Assembly (NCBI RefSeq): GCF_900187965.1
Contig: NZ_FZNL01000003.1
Coordinates: forward strand, 248,001-312,000
Direction: 5' to 3'
Length of the DNA: 64,000 nt
Origin: Flavobacterium sp. ov086
GTDB taxonomy: Bacteria > Bacteroidota > Bacteroidia > Flavobacteriales > Flavobacteriaceae
The translations under genes and the position numbers were made by a program. Position 1 is the first letter of the stretch. Every line of letters starts with the position of its first letter. Of the stretch, positions 33,411 to 44,500 are shown in pieces. Under the pieces are notes generated by a model, which saw only the letters and a list, made by a program, of their open reading frames with translations, did no database searches and was not told the origin of the DNA.

Positions 33411-34673
33411 TTGAAAATAAATAAACTTAATAGTATTATCCTTCTGGGACTTGTCGCCATTATCAGCATATTGGTAGCGCAATTGCTTTGGACGAAAGAA
33501 GCTTTTACTTTAGAACAGAAAAAACTAAGTCAGAAGGCAAATATTGCTTTACTTGAAGTGGCGAGAAAATTATACGAAGGAAAGGATCATGAGTCTTCGT
33601 GCCAAAATCCTGTTCAGAAAATTTCGAACGATTATTATATCGTAAATGTCAACAATGCTTTTGAACCGGATATTTTAGAATTTTACCTAAGAGCAGAGTT
33701 CAAAAAAATGAATATTACGACCGATTTTGAATACGCAATGTACAACTGTCAAAGCGACGAAATGGTGTATGGAAAGTATATTTCGTTTTCTGACAAGGAA
33801 AAAGCAAAAAGAACAGTTTCTTTCCCAAAACATAAAAATTTAGTCTACTATTTTGCGGTACGCTTTCCTAATGAAACTACTTATTTATTCAGTTCGATGC
33901 GTTTTTGGTTTGTGCTTTCTATAGCGCTTATCTTTATTTTATTGATTTATGTTTATTCGATTTTTACTCTTTTGCAACAAAAGAAATACTCTGAGTTGCA
34001 ACGGGATTTCATCAATAATATGACGCATGAATTCAAGACTCCTTTATCTTCTATTTTAATTGCTTCGAAATATTTAATTGAGCAAAATCCGATCAAGGAC
34101 GATAAAAAATTATATACTTATACGGATATTATTATCAATCAGAGTAATAAACTGAATCATCATATCGAGAAGATTTTAAACATTGCCAAATCTGATTATA
34201 CGCCTTTAGAATTAAAAAAAGAAACGGTTTTGATTGTTCCGATTATAGAAGAAACTATCGAAAACATTCAGTTAAAGTATCCTCAGGCAATTATTAAAAT
34301 TGAAAGTGTTTCAAATGAATATCACATAGAAACGGATCTTTTTCATTTTTCTAATTTAGTCTATAATCTACTGGATAATGCAGTAAAATATTGTAATGAA
34401 AAACCCGAAATAATAATTCAGATACTAGTAGAAAATTCGACTTTAAAATTAAAATTTATTGATAACGGAATTGGAATTGCTTCTAAAAACATTTCTTTTA
34501 TCTTTGATAAGTTTTACCGCGCTCAAAACGAAAAAAGCAACGAAGTAAATGGTTTTGGACTTGGTTTATATTATGTAAAAGAAATTTGCAACTTGCATAA
34601 TTGGAAAATTAAAGCCGAAAACAATTTAGAAAATGGCACAACAATAACCTTGTCAATTCCTTATAAAAAATGA
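33411..34673 (+). CDS. sensor histidine kinase (RprX-like)
   Basis: Inner-membrane two-component kinase of 420 aa. One TM segment near residues 9-27 and another near 165-188 enclose a periplasmic domain of about 135 residues with two cysteines (C64, C113). The HisKA dimerisation helix carries the phospho-acceptor H206 in FINNMTHEFKTPLSSI. The ATPase domain has N-box LLDNAVKYC, G1 DNGIG, F-box FDKFYRAQ and G2 GFGLGLYYV. The start is TTG at 33411, needed to include the full first TM. It overlaps the regulator gene by 4 bases (ATGA). The signal is unknown; envelope genes around it make envelope stress a reasonable guess. Confidence 0.93.
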   Translation: MKINKLNSIILLGLVAIISILVAQLLWTKEAFTLEQKKLSQKANIALLEVARKLYEGKDHESSCQNPVQKISNDYYIVNVNNAFEPDILEFYLRAEFKKMNITTDFEYAMYNCQSDEMVYGKYISFSDKEKAKRTVSFPKHKNLVYYFAVRFPNETTYLFSSMRFWFVLSIALIFILLIYVYSIFTLLQQKKYSELQRDFINNMTHEFKTPLSSILIASKYLIEQNPIKDDKKLYTYTDIIINQSNKLNHHIEKILNIAKSDYTPLELKKETVLIVPIIEETIENIQLKYPQAIIKIESVSNEYHIETDLFHFSNLVYNLLDNAVKYCNEKPEIIIQILVENSTLKLKFIDNGIGIASKNISFIFDKFYRAQNEKSNEVNGFGLGLYYVKEICNLHNWKIKAENNLENGTTITLSIPYKK

Positions 34674-35353
34674 AACAATTCAAAATACTTTATACCGAAG
34701 ACGATGAAACTCTGGCGTTCCTGACCAAAGATAATCTGGAACAAAACAACTATCACGTTACGCATTGTTGCGACGGTAATTTAGGGTTGGAAGCTTTTAA
34801 AAAAGAGAATTTTGACATTTGCATCTTTGATATCATGATGCCTAAAAAAGATGGTTTTGAGTTGGCTACGGAGATTAGAAAAACCAATACTGATATTCCG
34901 ATTATTTTTCTTTCGGCAAAAACTTTAAAAGAAGATCGTATTAAAGGTTTGCGTCTTGGCGCCGATGATTATTTGGTAAAACCTTTTAGCATTGAAGAAT
35001 TATTACTCAAAATTGAAATCTTCCTAAAACGTTCGCAGAAAAATGTTCCAACAGAAAAATGTGTTTACGAAATTGGGAAGTATCAATTTGACACCAACAA
35101 TTTTATTCTTTTTAATGAAAGTGAAAAAATCAGCCTTACGCAACGTGAAGCGGAATTACTGAAATTATTTCTTGATAATAAAAATTCGGTTTTAAAAAGA
35201 GAACAAATTCTGACTTCACTTTGGGGAACTGATGATTACTTTATGGGGAGAAGTCTGGATGTTTTTATTTCTCGCTTACGTAAAATTCTGGTCAACGAAA
35301 AAGGAATTTCGATAGAAAACCTACACGGAATAGGATTTCGATTTACGATGTAG
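34670..35353 (+). CDS. OmpR-family response regulator (RprY-like)
   Basis: The 227-aa partner of the kinase. The receiver domain (1-120) shows the acidic pocket EDD (10-12), the phosphorylation site D54 in FDIMMPKKDG, the conserved Thr/Ser position in FLSAK and the Lys in LVKPF. The C-terminal winged helix (about 130-227) has LTQREAELLKLFLDN, KREQILTSLWGTDDYFMGRSLDVFISRLRK and the closing GIGFRF. Binds DNA after phosphorylation. Translationally coupled to the kinase by a 4-base overlap. Confidence 0.95.
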   Translation: MKQFKILYTEDDETLAFLTKDNLEQNNYHVTHCCDGNLGLEAFKKENFDICIFDIMMPKKDGFELATEIRKTNTDIPIIFLSAKTLKEDRIKGLRLGADDYLVKPFSIEELLLKIEIFLKRSQKNVPTEKCVYEIGKYQFDTNNFILFNESEKISLTQREAELLKLFLDNKNSVLKREQILTSLWGTDDYFMGRSLDVFISRLRKILVNEKGISIENLHGIGFRFTM

Positions 35354-35409
35354 TTTTTTTGACTTTAAGTATTTAAAATTTTGTATTTTTAATATCTAAA
35401 ACCCCCGAT

Positions 35410-36174
35410 ATGAAATTGCATCATTTACGTAACGCGACTTTAGTTATTGAAACTGATCAACATGTAATTTTAGTTGATCCTATGTTAGGAAAGAGAAAAA
35501 CGATTCCGCCTTTTACAATTTTTCGTTACAGCGCTCATAGAAATCCTATGGTTTCTTTGCCAAAAAATAGTCGTGATATTCTAAGTAGAGTGACCCATTG
35601 CTTAATCACACACCTACATCCTGATCATATTGACAAAGCTGGAGAGATTTTTTTAAGACGCAAAAGCGTATCTGTTATTTGTAGTGTAAAAGATGAGAAG
35701 GCATTGACCAAAAGGGGCTTAAACATTACCCAAACTTTAGATTACTGGCAACCTCAACCTTTTCTGGACGGAAAAATTACTGGAATTCCTGCCATTCACG
35801 GTTATGGATTTATCGCAAAATTAATGGGAAATGTAATGGGTTTTTTTATTGAATTAGCCAATGAAAAATCGATTTATATAAGCGCAGATACTATTTTTAC
35901 AGAGCATGTAGAAAAAGTTCTAATCGAATTTAAACCTGACATTGCAACTGTCGCCTGCGGTACTGCAAGATTAGATATTGGTCAGCCTTTGTTAATGAGA
36001 ATGAATGATATTTTGAAGTTTACAGCATTGGCACCAGGAAAAGTTTTTGCGAATCATTTGGAGGCTTTGAATCATTGTCCAACAACCAGAGAAGAATTGA
36101 AAACAGCTTTGGCTGAAAATGATCTTTTGTCAAAAACTGCGGTTCCTAATGATGGAACTTATGTGGAATATTGA
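35410..36174 (+). CDS. metallo-beta-lactamase-fold hydrolase (UlaG-like)
   Basis: The 254-aa cytoplasmic protein with the MBL metal site THLHPDHID (H68, H70, D72, H73) and further ligands in IHGYG, ISADT and ANHLEALNHCP. It resembles the UlaG/YhfI type of MBL hydrolase. Substrate is unknown. The stop codon abuts the stop codon of the convergent radical SAM gene with no base between them, so the two transcripts must overlap at their 3' ends. Confidence 0.85.
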   Translation: MKLHHLRNATLVIETDQHVILVDPMLGKRKTIPPFTIFRYSAHRNPMVSLPKNSRDILSRVTHCLITHLHPDHIDKAGEIFLRRKSVSVICSVKDEKALTKRGLNITQTLDYWQPQPFLDGKITGIPAIHGYGFIAKLMGNVMGFFIELANEKSIYISADTIFTEHVEKVLIEFKPDIATVACGTARLDIGQPLLMRMNDILKFTALAPGKVFANHLEALNHCPTTREELKTALAENDLLSKTAVPNDGTYVEY

Positions 36175-38409
36175 TTATAGAACCAACAACCCAAATTCTC
36201 GTAAAGTATTAATTGGTTTCGAATACCAGAACAATTCAAAATCGTCTAAATTGGTTTCAAAATCAGCTTTTACTTCTTGAAAAGTGTAGTTTTTAGCATT
36301 TGATATCGTGATTTTGGTCAAGATTTCAACGAGCCATTCGCCTTCATTCTTATTGGTCTGAATGTTGAAACTTTCCTTTTTATCATGAAAAGTAAAAGTC
36401 ATCATTTCCCAAGTCTGCCCTTTTTTAGATTTTGTAAAATGTTCTACTGAAGGCTTTCCTCCTAACCAAACAACTTTTGCATTTGGTTTTGTATTAAAGT
36501 CATTTCCTTCTTCAAGTGCATTAAAAATAAAATCGGGATCAATTTTAGTTTTCGGAATTTTGAAATCGAACCAATCTTGCAATTCATAATCAAAGCAGAT
36601 TCCATGCATGAAATTAAAAAGCGATTTCTTTAATCCGAAACTGAACTTATCGTGATTGATTCCCGTAGAATCTGTATAATCGATATCATTATTTGCAAAA
36701 GTTCCAATTGCTTCGGTTGTTTTAGTAACGCCAAATTTCTCCGGATACAACCCAACCGGACTATGAGCGGTCATCGCAAATTGATGCCAAAAACCTGATT
36801 GCAGAATTCCTGCTTCAAACAATTGACGTACCATTTCGAGACTGTCAACAGTTTCCTGAATCGTTTGTGTTGGATATCCGTACATTAAATACGCATGAAC
36901 CATGATTCCGGCTTCGGTAAAATTTCGGGTAACTTTTGCAACTTGTTCAACCGTTACACCTTTATCGATTAATTTCAATAAACGGTCAGAAGCAACTTCT
37001 AAACCTCCGGAAACTGCAATACAACCGGAAGCTTTTAGTAAAAGACATAAATCCTTAGAGAAACTTTTCTCAAATCGAATGTTTGTCCACCATGTTACCG
37101 CTAATTTTCGGCGTAAAATTTCAAGAGCCAAAGCGCGCATCAAAGCCGGCGGAGCTGCTTCGTCTACAAAATGGAAACCATTTTGACCGGTTTGCAGCAT
37201 CATATCTTCCATTCTGTCACACAATAAATTCGCCGCAACAGGTTCGTAAACTTTTATATAATCTAATGAAATATCACAAAAAGTACATTTTCCCCAATAA
37301 CAACCGTGCGCCATTGTAAGCTTATTCCAACGTCCGTCGCTCCACATTCTGTGCATTGGATTGACAATTTCGATAACCGAAATATATTTATCCAATGGCA
37401 GATCTGAGTAATCCGGCGTTCCTACATACGCTTGTTTGTAATCGTGTTTTAAAGAATTGTTTTTGTAAACAACTTTTCCATTTTCCAGAAGAAAGGTTCT
37501 TTTGTAATGCTTCTCGTCCCTCGACTCTACTCGGGATGACAAGTTTTCAACAAGTTCTTCTATTGGAACTTCTCCATCATCTAAAGTAATAAAATCGAAA
37601 AATTCAAAAACACGAGCATCAGAAAGCGAACGTAATTCGGTATTTGGGAAACCTCCACCCATTGAAATCTTAATTTCAGGATAGTTTTGTTTTACCCATT
37701 GTGCACATCTAAAAGCGCTATATAAATTCCCGGGAAAGGGAACAGAAATTAAAAACAAGGTTGGTTTTACAGCTTCGATTTTAGCTTTTAAAAGCGAAAT
37801 TAAAATCAAATCGATATAGGTTGGTTTTTGCTGTAAAGCTTCATATAATTCATCAAACGAATTGGCGCTTCGGCCCAAACGTTCGGCATATCGGCTAAAG
37901 CCAAAATTTTCATCTACACATTCTACAATAAAATCTGAGATATCTTCGAGATATAAAGTCGCTAAATGTTTGGCTTTGTCTTGCGTTCCCATTGTCCCGA
38001 AAGCCCAATCGAGTTCTTCTAATTGTGCAAATCGAGAAGCTTCCGGCAGAAAATCTTCCTGACAAATTTGTAATGCTAAAGTTGGATTTTTTCCTTGCAA
38101 AAACTGAATTACGGCATCAATCGTTTTGATGTACTCGTCTTGCAAAGCAAAAATACGTTTGGAGTTATCTGAAACTTCATCCTTCGACTTCGCTCCGGAG
38201 GACAAACCTTCAAAAACATTCTCTGCATAAAGAAACAAATCAATTAATCCTTTCTTCGAAAACAATTCCAATATCACATCAATACCTAAATCAGCCTGAA
38301 CCGATTCGATATTTTTAGTGTTTAGAAATCCTTTTATATACGCAGTGGCGGGATACGGAGTATTCAACTGGGTAAAAGGAGGCGTGATGACGAAAAGTTT
38401 GGTTTTCAA
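36175..38409 (-). CDS. B12-binding-domain radical SAM protein
   Basis: The 744-aa protein has an N-terminal cobalamin-binding-like region (about 1-290, with FLISVPFPGNLYSAFRCAQW and MGGGFPNTELRS) and a radical SAM core from about 355. The cluster motif is HGCYWGKCTFC, C370-x4-C375-x2-C378, one residue longer than the usual Cx3Cx2C. It continues with GFHFVDEAAPP, WWTNIRFEKSF, CIAVSGGLEVAS and AYLMYGYPTQT. The reaction is unknown. Two segments, NLSSRVESRDE and GLSSGAKSKDE, are encoded by copies of an intergenic repeat inserted in frame (37510-37543, 38175-38206). Confidence 0.85.
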   Translation of the reverse strand: MKTKLFVITPPFTQLNTPYPATAYIKGFLNTKNIESVQADLGIDVILELFSKKGLIDLFLYAENVFEGLSSGAKSKDEVSDNSKRIFALQDEYIKTIDAVIQFLQGKNPTLALQICQEDFLPEASRFAQLEELDWAFGTMGTQDKAKHLATLYLEDISDFIVECVDENFGFSRYAERLGRSANSFDELYEALQQKPTYIDLILISLLKAKIEAVKPTLFLISVPFPGNLYSAFRCAQWVKQNYPEIKISMGGGFPNTELRSLSDARVFEFFDFITLDDGEVPIEELVENLSSRVESRDEKHYKRTFLLENGKVVYKNNSLKHDYKQAYVGTPDYSDLPLDKYISVIEIVNPMHRMWSDGRWNKLTMAHGCYWGKCTFCDISLDYIKVYEPVAANLLCDRMEDMMLQTGQNGFHFVDEAAPPALMRALALEILRRKLAVTWWTNIRFEKSFSKDLCLLLKASGCIAVSGGLEVASDRLLKLIDKGVTVEQVAKVTRNFTEAGIMVHAYLMYGYPTQTIQETVDSLEMVRQLFEAGILQSGFWHQFAMTAHSPVGLYPEKFGVTKTTEAIGTFANNDIDYTDSTGINHDKFSFGLKKSLFNFMHGICFDYELQDWFDFKIPKTKIDPDFIFNALEEGNDFNTKPNAKVVWLGGKPSVEHFTKSKKGQTWEMMTFTFHDKKESFNIQTNKNEGEWLVEILTKITISNAKNYTFQEVKADFETNLDDFELFWYSKPINTLREFGLLVL
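37510..37543 (-). repeat. intergenic-type repeat embedded in the radical SAM gene (copy A)
   Basis: On the minus strand it reads TTGTCATCCCGAG-TAGAGTCGA-GGGACGAG, the common Bacteroidota 'TGTCATCCCGAG...AGTCGA' repeat type as I recall it. It encodes NLSSRVESRDE in frame and matches copy B at about 24 of 30 positions. Confidence 0.7.
38175..38206 (-). repeat. intergenic-type repeat embedded in the radical SAM gene (copy B)
   Basis: On the minus strand it reads TTGTCCTCCGGAG-CGAAGTCGA-AGGATGAAG and encodes GLSSGAKSKDE in the same reading frame relative to the repeat as copy A. Confidence 0.7.
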
Positions 38410-38423
38410 AAGAAATGTTTTTG

Positions 38424-38431
38424 CAAAAATA
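38424..38431 (-). promoter_or_regulatory. candidate -7 box of the radical SAM gene
   Basis: TATTTTTG on the minus strand, fitting TAnnTTTG, only about 14 bases before the start codon, implying a very short leader. Confidence 0.4.
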
Positions 38432-38546
38432 AGAGATATTTAGGGACTTTCTATGAAAAGATTTGGATTGCTCATTTTCAATTTTAAATCCATATTAAAT
38501 GCTTTTATTCCGTTTTTATTTTCACTTTATTTAATAGAATTTTAAT

Positions 38547-38554
38547 TACATTTG
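38547..38554 (+). promoter_or_regulatory. -7 box of the 2418-aa surface protein gene
   Basis: TACATTTG within TTTAATTACATTTG, a 14-base string repeated exactly before the next giant gene (45936-45949). It lies 20 bases before the start codon. The shared string suggests co-regulation or duplication of the upstream region. Confidence 0.6.
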
Positions 38555-38573
38555 GCTGCCATTAATTTAATCT

Positions 38574-41500
38574 ATGAAACATACTTTACTCCTCCTTTTT
38601 TTAGTACTTGTTACTCCATTATTCGCACAAAAAATAAAACAAGAAATAAATAAAGACAGTATATCCAAATATACTTTAAACGAAAAAATCTTAATCGAAG
38701 ATAAAAATGGACATCTCATTCAAAATTTGGAACAACAAAAACAATTTTTGAAAATTAGGGAAGAAAAGATGAAAGCAGAAATCCTGGATTTAAAAAAAGT
38801 AATTTTAAATTCAAAAGATGGGAATTTGACTTCAAAAACAGCAGCTACTCTTCAAGGAGTGGAAATGTGCACTAACGGAGGTTTTGAGCAATATGAAACT
38901 ATAAATGGAAGTAGTTATCTTAAGAATTTTCTTTGCACAATAGGTGATCCTCCTGGACCAACGCAATGTCGATCGATCACCAATACTGCCGATTCATACA
39001 TCAATCGCTATAATCCTAATGATATGGACATTATGGCAACTGGCGTTTCTGCCAATTTGGTTGACCCATACATAGGAGACATTAAAGCATATGATCAATA
39101 TGCTCTTAAAATTAATTATGAGAACTCCTCTACTTATGGTTCTATTGTTCAGGGCAAAAGGTTTAAAACAAATAATGAAAATTATCTGAAATTTAACTAC
39201 AAAGCGGTATTACAAAGTGTGTACGACAATAGTCATACTGATAATCAAGCTTTTGTAAAAGCACGGATTTTAGATAAAAATAAGACCGTTGTCAGTGAAT
39301 TTTGTTTGGTAGGAGATGAAAAAAATTGCATTTTCAGCAAGGTTCCGAGTCAGACTTCTGATTTTGTTACTTTATATACTACCAATTGGCAATCAGGATT
39401 ATTGGACATTTCATCAATCCCCAATAATGAAGAATTTACCGTTGAATTTATGGCTTCAAGATGTGGATTGGGTGGGCATTTCGGGTATATGTATATTGAT
39501 GATGTTTGTATCTTACATTCCACAGAAAACTTGCAAGGTTCTATAGAACTTGATCCTTTGAATAAAGTTTGTCCAACTTTACCTATTTCAGTGTGCGGCA
39601 GTTATACTATTCCTAATTCTGGAGGAATTTCTGCGTCAGTAAACAAAATTACTTTAAATGTTTACAACAGCAGTAATGTGTCAGTTTATAGTACATCAAC
39701 TACCTCAAGCTTAGACACAACAAATAAGAAATTTTGTTTTACATTAAAAACCAGCGATTTTCCAAATATTACAAGTGCTAATTATAATGTAGGCGTACAA
39801 ATAGATTATGACATTTCTGGAACTTCTTGCGCGGGAACCACATTTAATTCTGCCACAGATTCTGACGCAAATCCTGGTTGGGATATTTCTTTTTTGAATT
39901 GCTCTTCAAGTTGTACTATTAATGTAACGACTGCCAAAATATCTCAATGTGATGCAAACCATGACGGAAGTGAAAATTTTGATTTGTCTACATTAAATTC
40001 TTTAATCGTTCCTTCTACTGCAGGTTTAAATTTTAGTTATTTCAAAAATTACAACGAGGCACAAGCTAACTTGAGTGCGATCACCAATTTTAAAAGTTAT
40101 CCAAGTTCAAGTGCTTCTATTTTTGTCAGAGTGAGCAAGGATGCAACTTGCTTCAAAATAATTTCTGCCAATTTAGAGGTAAGAAATCCCACAGCAAATA
40201 TTACAGGTATCCTAAATGTTTGCTCAGGAAGCACTGTATTAACTTCTTCTCCAGGGTCTTCGTATTTATGGAGTACTGGAGGAACTACCCAAAGTATTAA
40301 GGTAACTTCATTAGGAACTTATTCTGTTACGGTAACAGATTCTTTTGGATGCACCAGCAATGCAAGTGTTACTATCGAACCAAGCCAAACTGCCGTTTCT
40401 CCGGTCTTACAGATTACGCAACCCTCTTGTTTTGCCGACACAGGAACGATAAAAGTAACTTCTGCGGCATCACAATATAGTTTTGATGATGGCGCAACTT
40501 GGCAAACAAGCGACACAAAGAATAATTTATACCCCGGAACTTATTTAGTAAAGATAAAGACCGTAAATGGATGTACCTCCTATTCTCAAAGCGTAATTAT
40601 TACAGCTGCTTCTACTTTGTATCCAAATTACAGTTATACCAATCCTTTATTTTGTGGAGATAAAGGTAGTATTACTATTACAACTCCAGCTGCATACTAT
40701 AGCTTTGATGATGGTTTAACTTGGGGAAGTAATCCTACTGCTAACAATCTTTCACCAGCAAATTATAAAATCCGTACCAAAGATTTACAAGGTTGTCTTT
40801 CGTCGTCAAACAATGTACTCATCAGTAGTAATACACTAGAAACTCCAACTTATACAATCGAATCACCTGCTTGTACTGTAAAAGGAAGTATTACGATCAA
40901 TACTCTTTCGGATTTTTACACTTTTGATGGAGGAACCACATGGGTTACAAACAATACAATGAGTAATTTAAATGCAGGAAGTTATGTTTTAGGAATTAAA
41001 AATGCTTTAGGCTGTACTTCTAATTATACTTATGCCTATTTAAATGATTTTGAAAATTCTTATCCTGAATATACAGCCGAACAACCTGTTTGCGGAACAG
41101 ATGGCAGTATTACTATAACTACAGTAGGAGATTCGTATAGTTTTGACAATGGAGCAACGTGGACTAGTAATAATGTTAAAATTTTACCTTTCGGAACCTA
41201 TCAAATAAAAATAAAAAACAAGGCGGGATGTATCAGCGGTGGTAATTATGCTTCTTTATATCAGCCTTACTTGAGTACGCCAATTATTACCCCAGAACAA
41301 CCGACTTGTGGTACAAACGGAAAAATCACTATTAACTCATTATCTGATTTTTATAGTTTTGACAATGGTGCAACCTGGACAACTCTCAATTCTAAATCAC
41401 TGCCTCCTGGTTATTATAACATACTTATAAAAAATAGTCTTGGCTGTACCTCTTATCCAAATAGTGTTTATTTAAATAATCCAAATATAGATCTACCTGA

Positions 41501-44500
41501 TTATACTGTTGTTCAACCCACTTGTACAACCTCGGGTAGCATTACAATAAATACAATTGCCAGCTTCTATACTTTTGACGGAGGCTATACTTGGGGAACT
41601 TCTCCTACCTTATCAAATCTTACTTCTTATGGATATTACAACATTGCAATAAAAAACAATTTAGGATGTATTTCTAACTCTGCAAGTATTTCAATTAACG
41701 ACGGAAGGCTTCCTGAACCAGATTATACAGTTACCAATCCAAGTTGTGGAAATATTGGCAATATTACATTCAGCAAAACTGCAGATTATTATAGTATCGA
41801 TTATGGTGCAACCTGGAGCGCAAGTAATATTTTTAATAATTTAAGCCAGGGATCTTATTATTTAATAGTAAAAAAAGACAATTGCATATCCAATTACATT
41901 TCTGTTTATCTGGATAACTCGAAGTTAGCACAGCCCAAATTAACCGTCGTTCAGCCAGCATGCGGGACAAAAGGCAGTATTAAAATTAATACTACCGCAA
42001 GCTCTTATAGTCTTGATGGGGTAAATTGGAGTACAAATCCTCTTTTTTCGAATCTTTCAGTAGGATATTATTATCCAGTGATCAAAAATGCTCAAGGTTG
42101 TATTTCTAACTCAAACTCGGTATATCTTGAAGAGTTTTATCTTCCAGTTCCCACTTTTAAAGCAGCACAGCCTACTTGTGGAGTTGGAGGAAGTATAACC
42201 TTTACTTCAACTGGAGCACAATACAGTATAGATGGAGGTACTACCTGGAGCACTAATCCTGTATTTACTAATCTAAGTCCAAAATATTATTATTTATCAA
42301 TAAAAGATGCTTCCGGATGCACGTCTAAACCTTACGGTACATCCGCTATCCTACAAGAATATTATTTACCTAATCCGGATTTTACAGTTATACAACCAAC
42401 CTGTGGTATCAACGGAAGCATTAACATTGCAACAGTTGCAAGTTCTTATAGCTTTGACGGCGGCTATACCTGGACAACTAATCCAGTTCTTTCAGGACTT
42501 ACCTCTGGCTATTATAACATTATGATAAAAAATGCAGCAGGTTGTAAATCTTATAGTTTATCAATACCAATCAATGCTTTTTATCTTCCCAATCCAAATA
42601 TAAAAGTAGTACCACCCAGCTGCGGAAATGGAGGAAGCATTACCGTTACAACTCCTGCTGACAGTTATAGTTTTGATGGAGGCACTACTTGGACGACAAA
42701 TCCAATTTTATTAAATCCTGTAAGTTCGATTTATAATGTCCTTATTAAAAATGCAACAGGTTGTAAATCAAATTCACAATCTCTCTACATAAACAATTAT
42801 TACCTTCCCTCACCAAATGTATCTAATATTCAACCCACATGTAGTAATCCTAGTGGAACTATAATAGTAAATTCTACCGCAGACCAATATAGTTTTGATG
42901 GAGGAATAACCTGGACTACAAATCCTGTAAAGAAAAATTTAGCTGGCGGCTCATACAATGTAGTGATAAAAAACACTCTGGGCTGTACCTCTTATGGCAG
43001 TTATACCTATATAAATACTCCTCCTACAATTCCTGCTGCACCCGCTGTAAAGATAGTTCAACCTTCTTCCTGCGGCGCCACTGATGGCAGCATCAACATA
43101 ACAACATCAGCCATAAGTTATAGTTTTAATGATGGAAACAGTTGGACAACAAGTCCTACGAAAATAAATGTAGGCGCTGGTACCTATATTATTAAAATCA
43201 AAACAGATTCATATAGTTGCGAATCATCAACAACTGTTGTTAATTTGAGTTCTGGCACTACAATTGCAGCTCCAACTTTTACTACTACTCAGCCAAATTG
43301 CAGCTCATCAAAAGGTTCTATTACCATTACAACAAATGCAGCAACTTATAGCTATGACAACGGATTAACCTACGTATTTTCTAATACAAAAACAGATCTT
43401 TCTCCGGGTACTTATTTCATAAAAATTAAAAGTTTAGCCGGTTGTATTTCAGATGCTGCTCCGGTCACGATTTCACCATTATCAGCGCTTTCAGCTCCTG
43501 CCTTTACAACAGTTCAACCCAATTGTACCGATTTTACAGGATCAATTTCAATTAATACCGTAGCCGATTTTTATAGTTTTGATAACGGAATCACGTATGG
43601 GACATCCAATAAAAAATCTAATCTGTCTGCAGGAACCTATAATTTGATGATTAAATATAATTCGGGTTGTATTTCTCTTGCGGCACCTGTCACTATAGAA
43701 GCTGCTCCAGTAATTCCTGACGCTCCACAAGTTGTAGTCAATGACCCAACTGGCTGTGATTCGACTACAGGCAGCATTATGGTTTCTACAGTTGCTAATC
43801 TATATAGTTTTGACGATGGTCTTACCTGGAATACTAGTAACACTGCCAGTTTATCTCCCGGAAGTTATTTTATCCGAATAAAATACACAAATGGCTGTGC
43901 ATCTATTGCGTATAAAGCAACCATCAATGTAGCGCCAAATGCTCCAGTAACTCCAACTTTAAATGTTACTCAACCTACTACTTGCAGCAATCCATTTGGC
44001 TCGATTTTAATTACAAGTACAACTGATCAATATAGTTTTGACAATGGTAAAAATTATTCAGCCAATCCTAATTCAGGAAATTTAATAGCCGGAACCTATA
44101 TGGTTCGTGTTAAAAATAGTAGTGGCTGCGAGTCTGCTCCATTATCTACAACCATTAATCCTCCAACAGATTATCCGAGCAATCCTGTATTTACAACTAT
44201 CCAGCCCGATTGTAATAATCTTAAAGGCGCTATTACAATTACCGACGCTGCATCACAATATAGTTTCGATAATGGTGCTAGCTGGACTACAATTGCAACG
44301 AAATCAAATCTTGACCCAAAAACCTATCTTATTAAGGTAAAAAATAATAACGGCTGTATTTCAAATGCAACCACAGTTACCATCACTCCTTTTACAAATT
44401 TTACTCAAAAGCCTTCTTTAGCGAGCCCTCAAACATTTTGTATTCAACAAATTTCGACACTAAATTCAATTATTATCACAGGACAAAGTATAAAATGGTA

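Noticed and set aside
40394..44398. CRISPR-like regular repeats
   Set aside because: The periodic unit is about 220 bases, coding and divergent, with no identical direct repeats or spacers.
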